DNA from: an uncultured Alphaproteobacteria bacterium
Lineage (GTDB): Bacteria; Pseudomonadota; Alphaproteobacteria; RF32; CAG-239
Assembly (NCBI GenBank): GCA_944391365.1
Contig: CALXTH010000079.1
Location: forward strand, 1 to 8,061
Length of the DNA: 8,061 nucleotides
Direction of reading: 5' to 3'
In this document: positions 1-3,671 of the stretch, piece after piece
How the letters are laid out: every line of letters begins with the position of its first letter
How positions within the stretch are numbered: position 1 is the first letter of the stretch
Made by a program: the position numbers and the translations under genes
The notes under the pieces: generated by a model
Told to the model about the DNA's origin: nothing
What the model saw: the letters and a program-made list of their open reading frames with translations, nothing else
Databases searched by the model: none

Positions 1-301
1 TAACTGTATCAGAATTAATCACACCCCTCCTAACCTCCCCTATATCTACAGGGGAGGAAAATATTGCTAATTTATTTTTATTATGGATTGCTTCGTCGGA
101 CGAAGTCCTCCTCGCAATGACAGAGGCGGAAAGAAGTTTGGATTGGGAAGCAAGGTGTGTGTATGAAGTGCGGTTTCCCCGCTGTGTGAAGATAAATGTA
201 TTCTTCCCAACCGGGGTGATATCAGAAATGAGTCCGGCGTTGGCAAGAGAGCCGAGGCCGAGACAGGATACGGATAACAATAAAGCATAACGTATTTTCA
301 T
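1..301 (-). CDS. N-terminal part of an exported protein of unknown function, cut by the left edge; reading frame runs through two repeats
   Basis: An open frame of 100 codons runs leftward from an ATG at 301 to the window edge without a stop. The first 22 residues form a convincing Sec signal peptide: MKIR, a hydrophobic core (YALLLSVSCLGLG) and a SLANA cleavage site. The start is supported by AAGGAG eight bases upstream and by a near-consensus promoter; an ATG directly upstream (304) is a possible alternative. After about 65 ordinary residues the frame enters a palindromic repeat (85-123, read as SVIARRTSSDEAI) and then a hairpin repeat (34-57, read as SSPVDIGEVRRG). The C-terminal visible part is therefore repeat-derived, and the gene is either a pseudogene or a case of in-frame repeat insertion. 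I do not recognise the mature region (GLISDITPVGKNTFIFTQRGN). It shares promoter design with the secreted DUF1566 gene to its right. Confidence 0.55.
   Translation of the reverse strand, partial: MKIRYALLLSVSCLGLGSLANAGLISDITPVGKNTFIFTQRGNRTSYTHLASQSKLLSASVIARRTSSDEAIHNKNKLAIFSSPVDIGEVRRGVINSDTV
34..57. repeat. GC-rich hairpin repeat (CCTCCCC...GGGGAGG)
   Basis: Seven-base perfect arms, CCTCCCC at 34-40 and GGGGAGG at 51-57, surround a 10-base loop. The sequence resembles the terminator at 403-439 in its arms but has no U-tract on either strand, so it is a repeat or a decayed terminator rather than a working one. It lies in the open frame of the left-edge gene. Confidence 0.6.
85..123 (-). 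repeat. Interspersed palindromic repeat of the GTCATTGCGAGG...GAAGCAATCC type
   Basis: On the minus strand the element begins CTGTCATTGCGAGGAGG and ends CGACGAAGCAATCC. Terminal ATTGC/GCAAT inverted ends (87-91 and 114-118) flank an inner near-palindrome CTTCGTC-G-GACGAAG (91-105). From general knowledge, sequences of this type are scattered in many copies in several bacterial genomes, including Alphaproteobacteria. Parts of the same pattern recur at 1468-1479 and 1669-1680. Confidence 0.7.
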
Positions 302-339
302 CATAATATCTCCTTGCAAACTTCTTTCCTACGACTCCC

Positions 340-368
340 ATTATACCAGAAAATAAAATAGTTGTAAA
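340..368 (-). promoter_or_regulatory. Sigma70-type promoter of the left-edge exported-protein gene
   Basis: On the minus strand, TTTACA (363-368) is followed by a 17-base spacer and a perfect TATAAT (340-345). The predicted start of transcription is near 333, giving a leader of about 30 bases with AAGGAG before the ATG. Confidence 0.8.
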
Positions 369-401
369 TAATAATTTTCATGAAATGACAAAAAAATAAT
401 G
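363..401 (-). promoter_or_regulatory. Shared 39-base promoter block, copy 1
   Basis: Reading the minus strand from 401, the block starts CATTATTTTTTTGTCATT, has 15 further bases and ends in the TTTACA -35 box. By my count it matches the block at 1366-1404 at 32 of 39 positions with no gap, including the 7-T run and GTCATT. It may be an AT-rich UP-like element or a regulator site common to the two secreted-protein genes. Confidence 0.55.
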
Positions 402-402
402 C

Positions 403-439
403 AAAAAAAAATCCTCCCCTTAACTTTTCAAGAGGAGGA
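403..439 (-). terminator. Intrinsic terminator of the DUF1566 gene
   Basis: On the minus strand a 10-bp stem (TCCTCCTCTT pairing with AAGGGGAGGA, one G-U pair; arms at 430-439 and 412-421) is followed by nine Us (403-411). It begins 20 bases after the stop codon of the gene at 459-1310 and directly precedes the promoter block of the next gene. Confidence 0.85.
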
Positions 440-458
440 AAATCACAGTAGATTGAAC

Positions 459-1310
459 CTAATAAGAAGCGAGCACCGGGCGAACATAGTTGGTGTCGCC
501 GCCGTTGTACCAACTGCCGCCAGTAGACATACTCACGTAGTAGTGGTAGCTGGCGTAGCCGATGGTAGACGACCAATACCAGCTTTCTGTCAATTTTGTA
601 CCACCATTTGTCGATAATAAGCTATTTAAAGATGATTTGTTACTATACATTGTAAGTAACTGGTCTTTTGTCGGTAAGGTACCTTTGAGGTTGCCACAGA
701 AAGAGTAATTAGAACATGAACTGCTTGCACTGCTCCAGTTCATTGTACCTAAATCTTTCATGGCCACATAGAAATTCATTCCGCTTGTTTTAACGCCAAC
801 TACTTTACCATTACAGTAGTACAAATCCCCTTGCGCACCATTTAAAACCTGCTGCTGACAACTTCCGTTTTTCCACTCATAACTGCTTGAACACGTGCAT
901 TGAGTATATTTGCCACCGCAGGCAGAGCCTGCGCCACCGGCATAGCCGGTACCGGAGCAAGTATATTGATAAGAAGATGAACAGGAAAGGGCACAACTGC
1001 TCCCGTTCCACACATAATTTGCTGCACAAGAACATGTTTTATATTTCCCGCCACAAGGTTGCCCCGAACCGCCGGAATAACCTGTTCCTGTGCAACTATA
1101 TTCAAAACCGTTCTCCGCACAAACCGTAGATTCATCTTCGGCACAGAACCACCCGTTGCCAAACGGACACTTAACCCCTTTCCCTCCATCACACGAACTC
1201 TCCGTATATCCAAGCGCGGCACAATTCTGTACCGTAACACATTGCCCAAAAGCCAAACCGGGAAAACAGGACAAACTTGTCCCCAATAAGAAATAAACCT
1301 GAATTTTCAT
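459..1310 (-). CDS. Secreted Cys-rich protein with two 45-residue repeats and a C-terminal DUF1566/Lcl-type domain
   Basis: 283 residues from the ATG at 1310. An upstream in-frame ATG at 1319 directly abuts the AAGG of the Shine-Dalgarno sequence, so it is less likely. Residues 1-22 (MKIQVYFLLG...AFG) look like a Sec signal peptide. Residues 24-151 carry 17 cysteines. Two tandem units repeat with an exact period of 45: Cys 73/86/93/95/106 match 118/131/138/140/151, each with a 'GTGY-GG-G-x-x-CGGKY' core and ending 'NGSC'. Residues 157-283 resemble DUF1566: NWSSA (191-195), GTLPTKDQL (210-218), WYWSST (244-249) and a terminal VRPVLASY. DUF1566 domains are known from surface and secreted proteins but have no defined activity. 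The cysteines suggest disulfide-bonded repeats folded outside the cytoplasm. It has its own promoter and terminator. A second protein with the same C-terminal style lies at the right edge. Confidence 0.88.
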   Translation of the reverse strand: MKIQVYFLLGTSLSCFPGLAFGQCVTVQNCAALGYTESSCDGGKGVKCPFGNGWFCAEDESTVCAENGFEYSCTGTGYSGGSGQPCGGKYKTCSCAANYVWNGSSCALSCSSSYQYTCSGTGYAGGAGSACGGKYTQCTCSSSYEWKNGSCQQQVLNGAQGDLYYCNGKVVGVKTSGMNFYVAMKDLGTMNWSSASSSCSNYSFCGNLKGTLPTKDQLLTMYSNKSSLNSLLSTNGGTKLTESWYWSSTIGYASYHYYVSMSTGGSWYNGGDTNYVRPVLASY

Positions 1311-1342
1311 GACACACATCCTTCATAATATCACACCAAGAT

Positions 1343-1371
1343 AGTATATCATATTTTAAAATTATTGTAAA
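1343..1371 (-). promoter_or_regulatory. Sigma70-type promoter of the DUF1566 gene
   Basis: On the minus strand, TTTACA (1366-1371) is followed by 17 bases and TATACT (1343-1348). The start of transcription would be near 1336. GAAGGA, which serves the ATG at 1310, lies in the leader. Confidence 0.78.
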
Positions 1372-1404
1372 TCATAAATTCGATATAATGACAAAAAAAT
1401 TATG
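1366..1404 (-). promoter_or_regulatory. Shared 39-base promoter block, copy 2
   Basis: From 1404 on the minus strand it reads CATAATTTTTTTGTCATT, then 15 bases, then TTTACA. It aligns without gaps to the block at 363-401. In both copies an intrinsic terminator lies immediately upstream. Confidence 0.55.
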
Positions 1405-1405
1405 T

Positions 1406-1439
1406 AAAAAGAAAGGCCAGCACGCTCAACCTGACCTTT
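1406..1439 (-). terminator. Intrinsic terminator with no obvious gene in front of it
   Basis: On the minus strand a 9-bp stem (AAAGGTCAG pairing with CTGGCCTTT, one U-G pair; arms at 1431-1439 and 1412-1420) has a 10-base loop and is followed by CTTTTT. No coding gene ends upstream of it on this strand. It could end a small RNA from 1442-1590 or back up the terminator at 1583-1613. Confidence 0.65.
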
Positions 1440-1471
1440 TCCTCTAACATTTATTCTTTTCCACTCCGTCA

Positions 1472-1584
1472 TTGCAAGGTTGCTAATTCACTTGACCCAA
1501 TAGGGGCACAATCTGCACGCAGTGCTATCTTATCCCCAATCAACCAACAGCTAACCGATCGGGTCAAGCTGCGCCAGCTTGCAA
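1472..1584. repeat. Nested inverted-repeat element, possible structured RNA
   Basis: Several arm pairs nest here: TTGCAAG (1472-1478) with CTTGCAA (1578-1584); CTTGACCC (1491-1498) with GGGTCAAG (1561-1568); AATAGGGG (1499-1506) with CCCCAAT (1534-1540, one mismatch); and GCAC-GCA-GTGC (1515-1525). A competing hairpin CAAGCTG-CGC-CAGCTTG lies at 1565-1581. The left end CCGTCATTGCAAGG (1467-1480) resembles the start of the interspersed repeat at 85-123. No reading frame of note lies here. I cannot assign a known RNA family. Confidence 0.5.
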
Positions 1585-1613
1585 AAAAAAAGCTCCCTTA
1601 AATGGGGAGCTTT
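1583..1613 (-). terminator. Second intrinsic terminator, near-copy of the tRNA-Leu terminator
   Basis: On the minus strand a 9-bp stem AAAGCTCCC/GGGAGCTTT (arms at 1605-1613 and 1589-1597) with a 7-base loop runs into a U-tract (1583-1591). It is preceded by the same ...TTGGCCGCACCAATTC sequence that precedes the tRNA-Leu terminator, so it is a duplicate of that terminator with a different loop. Confidence 0.7.
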
Positions 1614-1630
1614 TGAATTGGTGCGGCCAA
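1606..1630 (-). repeat. Direct repeat: tRNA-Leu 3' end plus start of its terminator (distal copy)
   Basis: This 25-base stretch is identical to 1788-1812. On the minus strand it contains the last 12 bases of the tRNA (TTGGCCGCACCA) and 13 bases of downstream sequence. The bases on its tRNA-body side (1631 onward) do not resemble a T-arm, so only the 3' end was duplicated. Such duplications are typical of integration at tRNA genes. Confidence 0.7.
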
Positions 1631-1681
1631 CGAATTGGGAGTAAAATAACCACCAACGTGGTTATTTTGCGAAGCAATCCT
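1631..1681. repeat. Palindromic element with a perfect 11-bp hairpin
   Basis: AAAATAACCAC (1643-1653) and GTGGTTATTTT (1658-1668) form a perfect stem with loop CAAC. It is followed by GCGAAGCAATCC (1669-1680), the right end of the interspersed repeat pattern, and preceded by CGAATTGGGAGT. It has no terminator character in a gene context; it is probably a small mobile-type repeat. Confidence 0.65.
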
Positions 1682-1682
1682 A

Positions 1683-1737
1683 GAATACTTGGATTTGTAA
1701 AGGCAGATTACTCTGCCTGCAACAAAACCTAGTATTC
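1683..1737. repeat. Long imperfect hairpin (55 bases)
   Basis: The outer arms GAATACTTGG (1683-1692) and CCTAGTATTC (1728-1737) match with one mismatch. TTTGT (1694-1698) pairs with ACAAA (1722-1726). The inner stem AGGCAGA (1701-1707) pairs with TCTGCCT (1712-1718) across loop TTAC. The arms stack almost continuously, so either strand could form an extended hairpin. Confidence 0.65.
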
Positions 1738-1770
1738 GTGGCGCCTTTAGGCCTAGTCTTCTCCGCACCC

Positions 1771-1796
1771 AAAAAAAAGCTCCTATCGGAGCTTTT
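1771..1796 (-). terminator. Intrinsic terminator of tRNA-Leu
   Basis: On the minus strand AAAAGCTCC (1788-1796) pairs with GGAGCTTTT (1775-1783) across a GATA loop, with four more Us continuing to 1771. It starts four bases after the encoded CCA end of the tRNA. Confidence 0.85.
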
Positions 1797-1812
1797 GAAT
1801 TGGTGCGGCCAA
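1788..1812 (-). repeat. Direct repeat: tRNA-Leu 3' end plus start of its terminator (copy at the intact tRNA)
   Basis: Identical over 25 bases to 1606-1630; the two copies are 182 bases apart. This copy belongs to the complete tRNA gene. Confidence 0.7.
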
Positions 1813-1886
1813 GAAGACTTGAACTTCCACGGGCTTAGCCCATAACGACCTCAACGTTACGCGTCTACCAGTTCCGCCATGGCCGC
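1801..1886 (-). tRNA. tRNA-Leu (anticodon GAG), CCA encoded
   Basis: The 86-base gene folds into a class II cloverleaf. The acceptor stem GCGGCCA (1880-1886) pairs perfectly with TGGCCGC, followed by discriminator A and an encoded CCA (1801-1803). The anticodon stem TAACG/CGTTA encloses loop TTGAGGT with anticodon GAG, which reads CUC/CUU leucine codons. The long variable arm GGGC-TAA-GCCC and the T-arm GGAAG-TTCAAGT-CTTCT fit leucine tRNAs. It has its own plausible promoter upstream and a terminator right behind it. Its 3' end is duplicated at 1619-1630 and inverted at 1755-1769, so this locus may have been an integration site. Confidence 0.97.
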
Positions 1887-1904
1887 ATCATTAAAACAAT
1901 AGAG

Positions 1905-1933
1905 TTATTACCTTACTTATAAAAATAAATCAA
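1905..1933 (-). promoter_or_regulatory. Likely promoter of tRNA-Leu
   Basis: On the minus strand TTGATT (1928-1933), a 17-base AT-rich spacer and TAATAA (1905-1910) lie about 19 bases before the 5' end of the tRNA. The region between it and the fliE stop has no clear terminator. Confidence 0.5.
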
Positions 1934-1987
1934 GAACTTTTTTCAAATTGCAATAAGAAAAATAACAGAACCATGAAACAAACTTGA

Positions 1988-2305
1988 CTAGATGTTCATC
2001 TGAATAATTTCCTTATAAGCCTTAATCGCCGTGTCTCTGAAAGCCACAACCGTGTCCAGCGTCTGCTCGGCATTTGAAATCGCCATAACCACATCTTGCA
2101 CATCAGCTTTCCCGGCAATCCCGAGCATAGAAATATTCTCGGCCTTTTTCATGGTTGAAGCCGCCTCATCAACCGTATTTTTCAAAATAGCACTGAAAGA
2201 AGTATCCGCCTTGGCTTTTTCAACCTCTTTCATCGCCGGCGACGAGCTGATCCGCCCCAAAGCCTGTTGATAAGCATTTAATGCACTGGAAACATCACTA
2301 ATCAT
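1988..2305 (-). CDS. fliE: Flagellar hook-basal body protein FliE
   Basis: 105 residues, normal for FliE, the adaptor that joins the MS-ring to the proximal rod and is exported by the flagellar type III apparatus. The conserved C-terminal half is clear: 'FSAILKNTVDEA' near residues 37-48, then KADVQDVVMAISNAEQTL (66-83) and VVAFRDTAIKAYKEIIQM (86-103). There is no cleavable signal peptide, as expected for a rod-type substrate. It is the third gene of flgB-flgC-fliE, 30 bases after the flgC stop, with GGGGA before the ATG. No clear terminator follows. The usual downstream partners (fliQ and others) are absent here; a tRNA-Leu comes next. Confidence 0.93.
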   Translation of the reverse strand: MISDVSSALNAYQQALGRISSSPAMKEVEKAKADTSFSAILKNTVDEAASTMKKAENISMLGIAGKADVQDVVMAISNAEQTLDTVVAFRDTAIKAYKEIIQMNI

Positions 2306-2335
2306 ACTTTTTCCCCTTTTTTAATCCCCTGAAAA

Positions 2336-2749
2336 TTATTCCAAAACATCCAAAATCTTAGAGTTCATCTCGCGAGACGTCTGCATCACGCTGAGATTAG
2401 CCTCATAAGTACGTTGAGCCTCTTTCAAATCCATCATCTCAATCAACGGATTCACATTCGGCATGGAAACATACCCCTGAGCATCTGCGGCCGGATGATT
2501 CGGATCATATTTTTTGATAAACTCGGAATTATCCTTAATCACCTTGTCTACTTTAACCAGATGAGCACCGGTTTCCTTATCCACATACTGCTTAAAAGTC
2601 ACCACCTGCCGCCGGTAGGGATCCTGCCCCGGAACCTCCGAAAACGATTCGGCATTGGCCATATTCTCCGAAATCACTTTCAAACGCTGAGCCTGCGCCT
2701 TCATTCCCGAAACCGCAATATCCGCACTGACTGACAAATCACCGTTCAT
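2336..2749 (-). CDS. flgC: Flagellar proximal rod protein FlgC
   Basis: 137 residues, a typical FlgC length. FlgC is a subunit of the proximal rod that crosses the periplasm. The N-terminal heptad-like region has the rod/hook signature (SGMKAQAQRLKVISENMANAES, spanning 14-35). Residues 81-106 carry the near-diagnostic block YDPNHPAADAQGYV...NVNPLIEMMDL. The C-terminal helix is A-x-R-x-YEANL...K-ILD (111-134). It starts 11 bases after the flgB stop with GGGAGG as Shine-Dalgarno sequence, so it is translated from the same mRNA as flgB and fliE. Confidence 0.96.
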   Translation of the reverse strand: MNGDLSVSADIAVSGMKAQAQRLKVISENMANAESFSEVPGQDPYRRQVVTFKQYVDKETGAHLVKVDKVIKDNSEFIKKYDPNHPAADAQGYVSMPNVNPLIEMMDLKEAQRTYEANLSVMQTSREMNSKILDVLE

Positions 2750-2760
2750 TCAGGCCTCCC

Positions 2761-3165
2761 TCATGCGTTTATCTTCGTATTGGCAGTTTTAACCAGCGTT
2801 TTGAAAGAGCGATAAATCGACAACATCCGGTTATAATCCCCCTTTGTCTTGCTGACTTCATTTAACTGATCTTCAATAATAACACCATTGCCGTCAATAC
2901 TCAGCGGATCCGAAACTTTGGGAACATAAACCCGATTCGGAACAACCTCCCGGCGCGGCGACACGGAAAAATGCTTCGGATCCGTCGTCTGCAAAGCCAA
3001 AGTTTTCTTCACTTCAGTCTGAAACACCGGCCGTTCAACATCTTTGGGAAGATAATGCGGCGTTTTGGCATTGGCAATATTCTCAGCCAAAACCTTTTGC
3101 CGCTCGGTCAAATAAGACCGCTCGGTATCAATCATCCGAAATAATGTCAGATTATTTAAATCCAT
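2761..3165 (-). CDS. flgB: Flagellar basal-body rod protein FlgB
   Basis: 134 residues, normal for FlgB, a proximal rod subunit exported without a cleaved signal peptide. The family block R-Q-x-V-LAENIANAKTPHY (22-38) sits near the N-terminus. The DGN-G-V-x-x-E-x-QL segment (91-101) and the YNRMLSIYRSFKTLVKTA helix (111-128) lie in the C-terminal part. As the first gene of flgB-flgC-fliE it is preceded by a GGGGAAG Shine-Dalgarno sequence and, 37 bases before the ATG, by the predicted start point of a sigma54 promoter. This points to regulated, hierarchical flagellar expression through an RpoN-dependent activator, as known in Caulobacter and relatives (family knowledge). Confidence 0.96.
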   Translation of the reverse strand: MDLNNLTLFRMIDTERSYLTERQKVLAENIANAKTPHYLPKDVERPVFQTEVKKTLALQTTDPKHFSVSPRREVVPNRVYVPKVSDPLSIDGNGVIIEDQLNEVSKTKGDYNRMLSIYRSFKTLVKTANTKINA

Positions 3166-3212
3166 TTCTTCCCCGTTTTATTTGGTTAAACTCCCCAATT
3201 CAACCATAAACA

Positions 3213-3229
3213 TGCAACAACCATGCCAG
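3213..3229 (-). promoter_or_regulatory. Sigma54 (RpoN) -24/-12 promoter of flgB-flgC-fliE
   Basis: The minus strand reads C-TGGCATG-GTTG-TTGCA, which fits YTGGCACG-N4-TTGCW with one mismatch in the -24 part. The invariant GG (3226-3227) and GC (3214-3215) are separated by exactly 10 bases. The start of transcription would be near 3202, 37 bases before the flgB ATG. Confidence 0.8.
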
Positions 3230-3239
3230 AATTATTTCA

Positions 3240-3268
3240 TTGCCAATCACATAAAAAAAGCTTATACT
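3240..3268 (+). promoter_or_regulatory. Sigma70-type promoter of the FlhB-like gene
   Basis: TTGCCA (3240-3245), a 17-base spacer and TATACT (3263-3268) precede the ATG at 3306; the start of transcription would be near 3275. The -35 box lies only 11 bases from the divergent sigma54 site. Confidence 0.7.
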
Positions 3269-3305
3269 TAACACATCACAAATACGGATTAGCGGCAGGT
3301 GCCCC

Positions 3306-3632
3306 ATGTCTACAAAAGATAATAACCAAACTGAAAATAAAAACAACGACGAAGAAAAGTTGTCCCCAGCTTATGCTGTCGCACTGGGCTACAATCCCCT
3401 GAAAGACGATGCCCCGAAAGTCCTGGCCAAGGGACAAGGAGACATTGCCGAAAAAATTATCCAAATAGCCTTGGACGAAGGCATCGAAATTCACCGCGAC
3501 GCCGATTTGATTGAAATTTTGAAAGCTGTTGACATTGATCAGGAAATCCCGGTTGAAGCTTTTGCCGCCGTGGCCGAAATCATCTCTTACATCTACAAAG
3601 CCAATGCCCGCCGGACAACAGACCTTCCCTAA
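3306..3632 (+). CDS. FlhB C-terminal-domain-like protein (FlhX/EscU-YscU-HrcU switch family, stand-alone)
   Basis: 108 residues. After a charged, Asn/Lys/Glu-rich N-terminus (1-18), residues 20-100 match the cytoplasmic FlhB C-domain: PAYAVALGYNPLKDDAPKVLAKGQ (21-44), GDIAEKIIQIALDEGI (45-60), DLIEILKAVDIDQEIP (67-82) and VAEIISYIYKA (89-99). Full FlhB has four membrane helices and cleaves itself at NPTH. This protein has no membrane part, and SPA-Y replaces NPTH-Y, so self-cleavage is not expected. Stand-alone homologues of the FlhB C-domain (FlhX) are known from other flagellated bacteria, where they can partly replace that domain. The divergent position next to flgB supports a role at the flagellar export gate. 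The ribosome site is weak (AGG seven bases upstream). Confidence 0.85.
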   Translation: MSTKDNNQTENKNNDEEKLSPAYAVALGYNPLKDDAPKVLAKGQGDIAEKIIQIALDEGIEIHRDADLIEILKAVDIDQEIPVEAFAAVAEIISYIYKANARRTTDLP

Positions 3633-3663
3633 AAAAAACAGACCGGTAATCAATACCGGCCTG
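3631..3663 (-). terminator. Intrinsic terminator of the gene at 3672-4622
   Basis: On the minus strand CAG-G-CCGGTA (3654-3663) pairs with TACCGG-T-CTG (3639-3648), with one mismatch and a 5-base loop, and eight Us follow (3631-3638). The U-tract overlaps the stop codon of the FlhB-like gene on the other strand. On the plus strand no U-tract follows, so it ends only the leftward gene. Confidence 0.8.
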
Positions 3664-3671
3664 CAAAAAAA

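Larger units (their letters stand above)
1755..1819. repeat. 65-base palindrome: inverted copy of the tRNA-Leu 3' end across its terminator
   Basis: AGTCTTCTCCGCACC (1755-1769) is the reverse complement of GGTGCGG-CCA-AGAAGACT (1802-1819) apart from the three inserted bases CCA. The terminator hairpin lies at the centre. The right arm is part of the tRNA gene (T-arm and acceptor stem). Confidence 0.75.

Noticed and set aside
34..57. Intrinsic terminator near the left edge
   Set aside because: The stem is good, but neither strand has a U-tract after it.
842..1249. A 135-codon leftward frame inside the secreted DUF1566 gene
   Set aside because: It lies in another frame of a gene with clear domain signature, signal peptide, promoter and terminator; its composition makes no sense as a protein.
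1262..1310. Lipoprotein signal (LSC at residues 13-15) in the DUF1566 gene
   Set aside because: The residues before Cys15 (S-L-S) do not fit a lipobox, the hydrophobic core before it is too short, and a better cleavage site follows at residue 22.
1619..1710. A second, degenerate tRNA-Leu gene
   Set aside because: Only the last 12 bases match; sequence beyond 1631 gives no T-arm, anticodon arm or acceptor partner.
1442..1800. CRISPR array
   Set aside because: The repeated pieces are two-copy duplications and hairpins without regular spacing or spacers.
3643..3659. Terminator for the FlhB-like gene on the plus strand
   Set aside because: The hairpin is followed by an A-run, not a T-run, on the plus strand; the U-tract exists only for leftward transcription.
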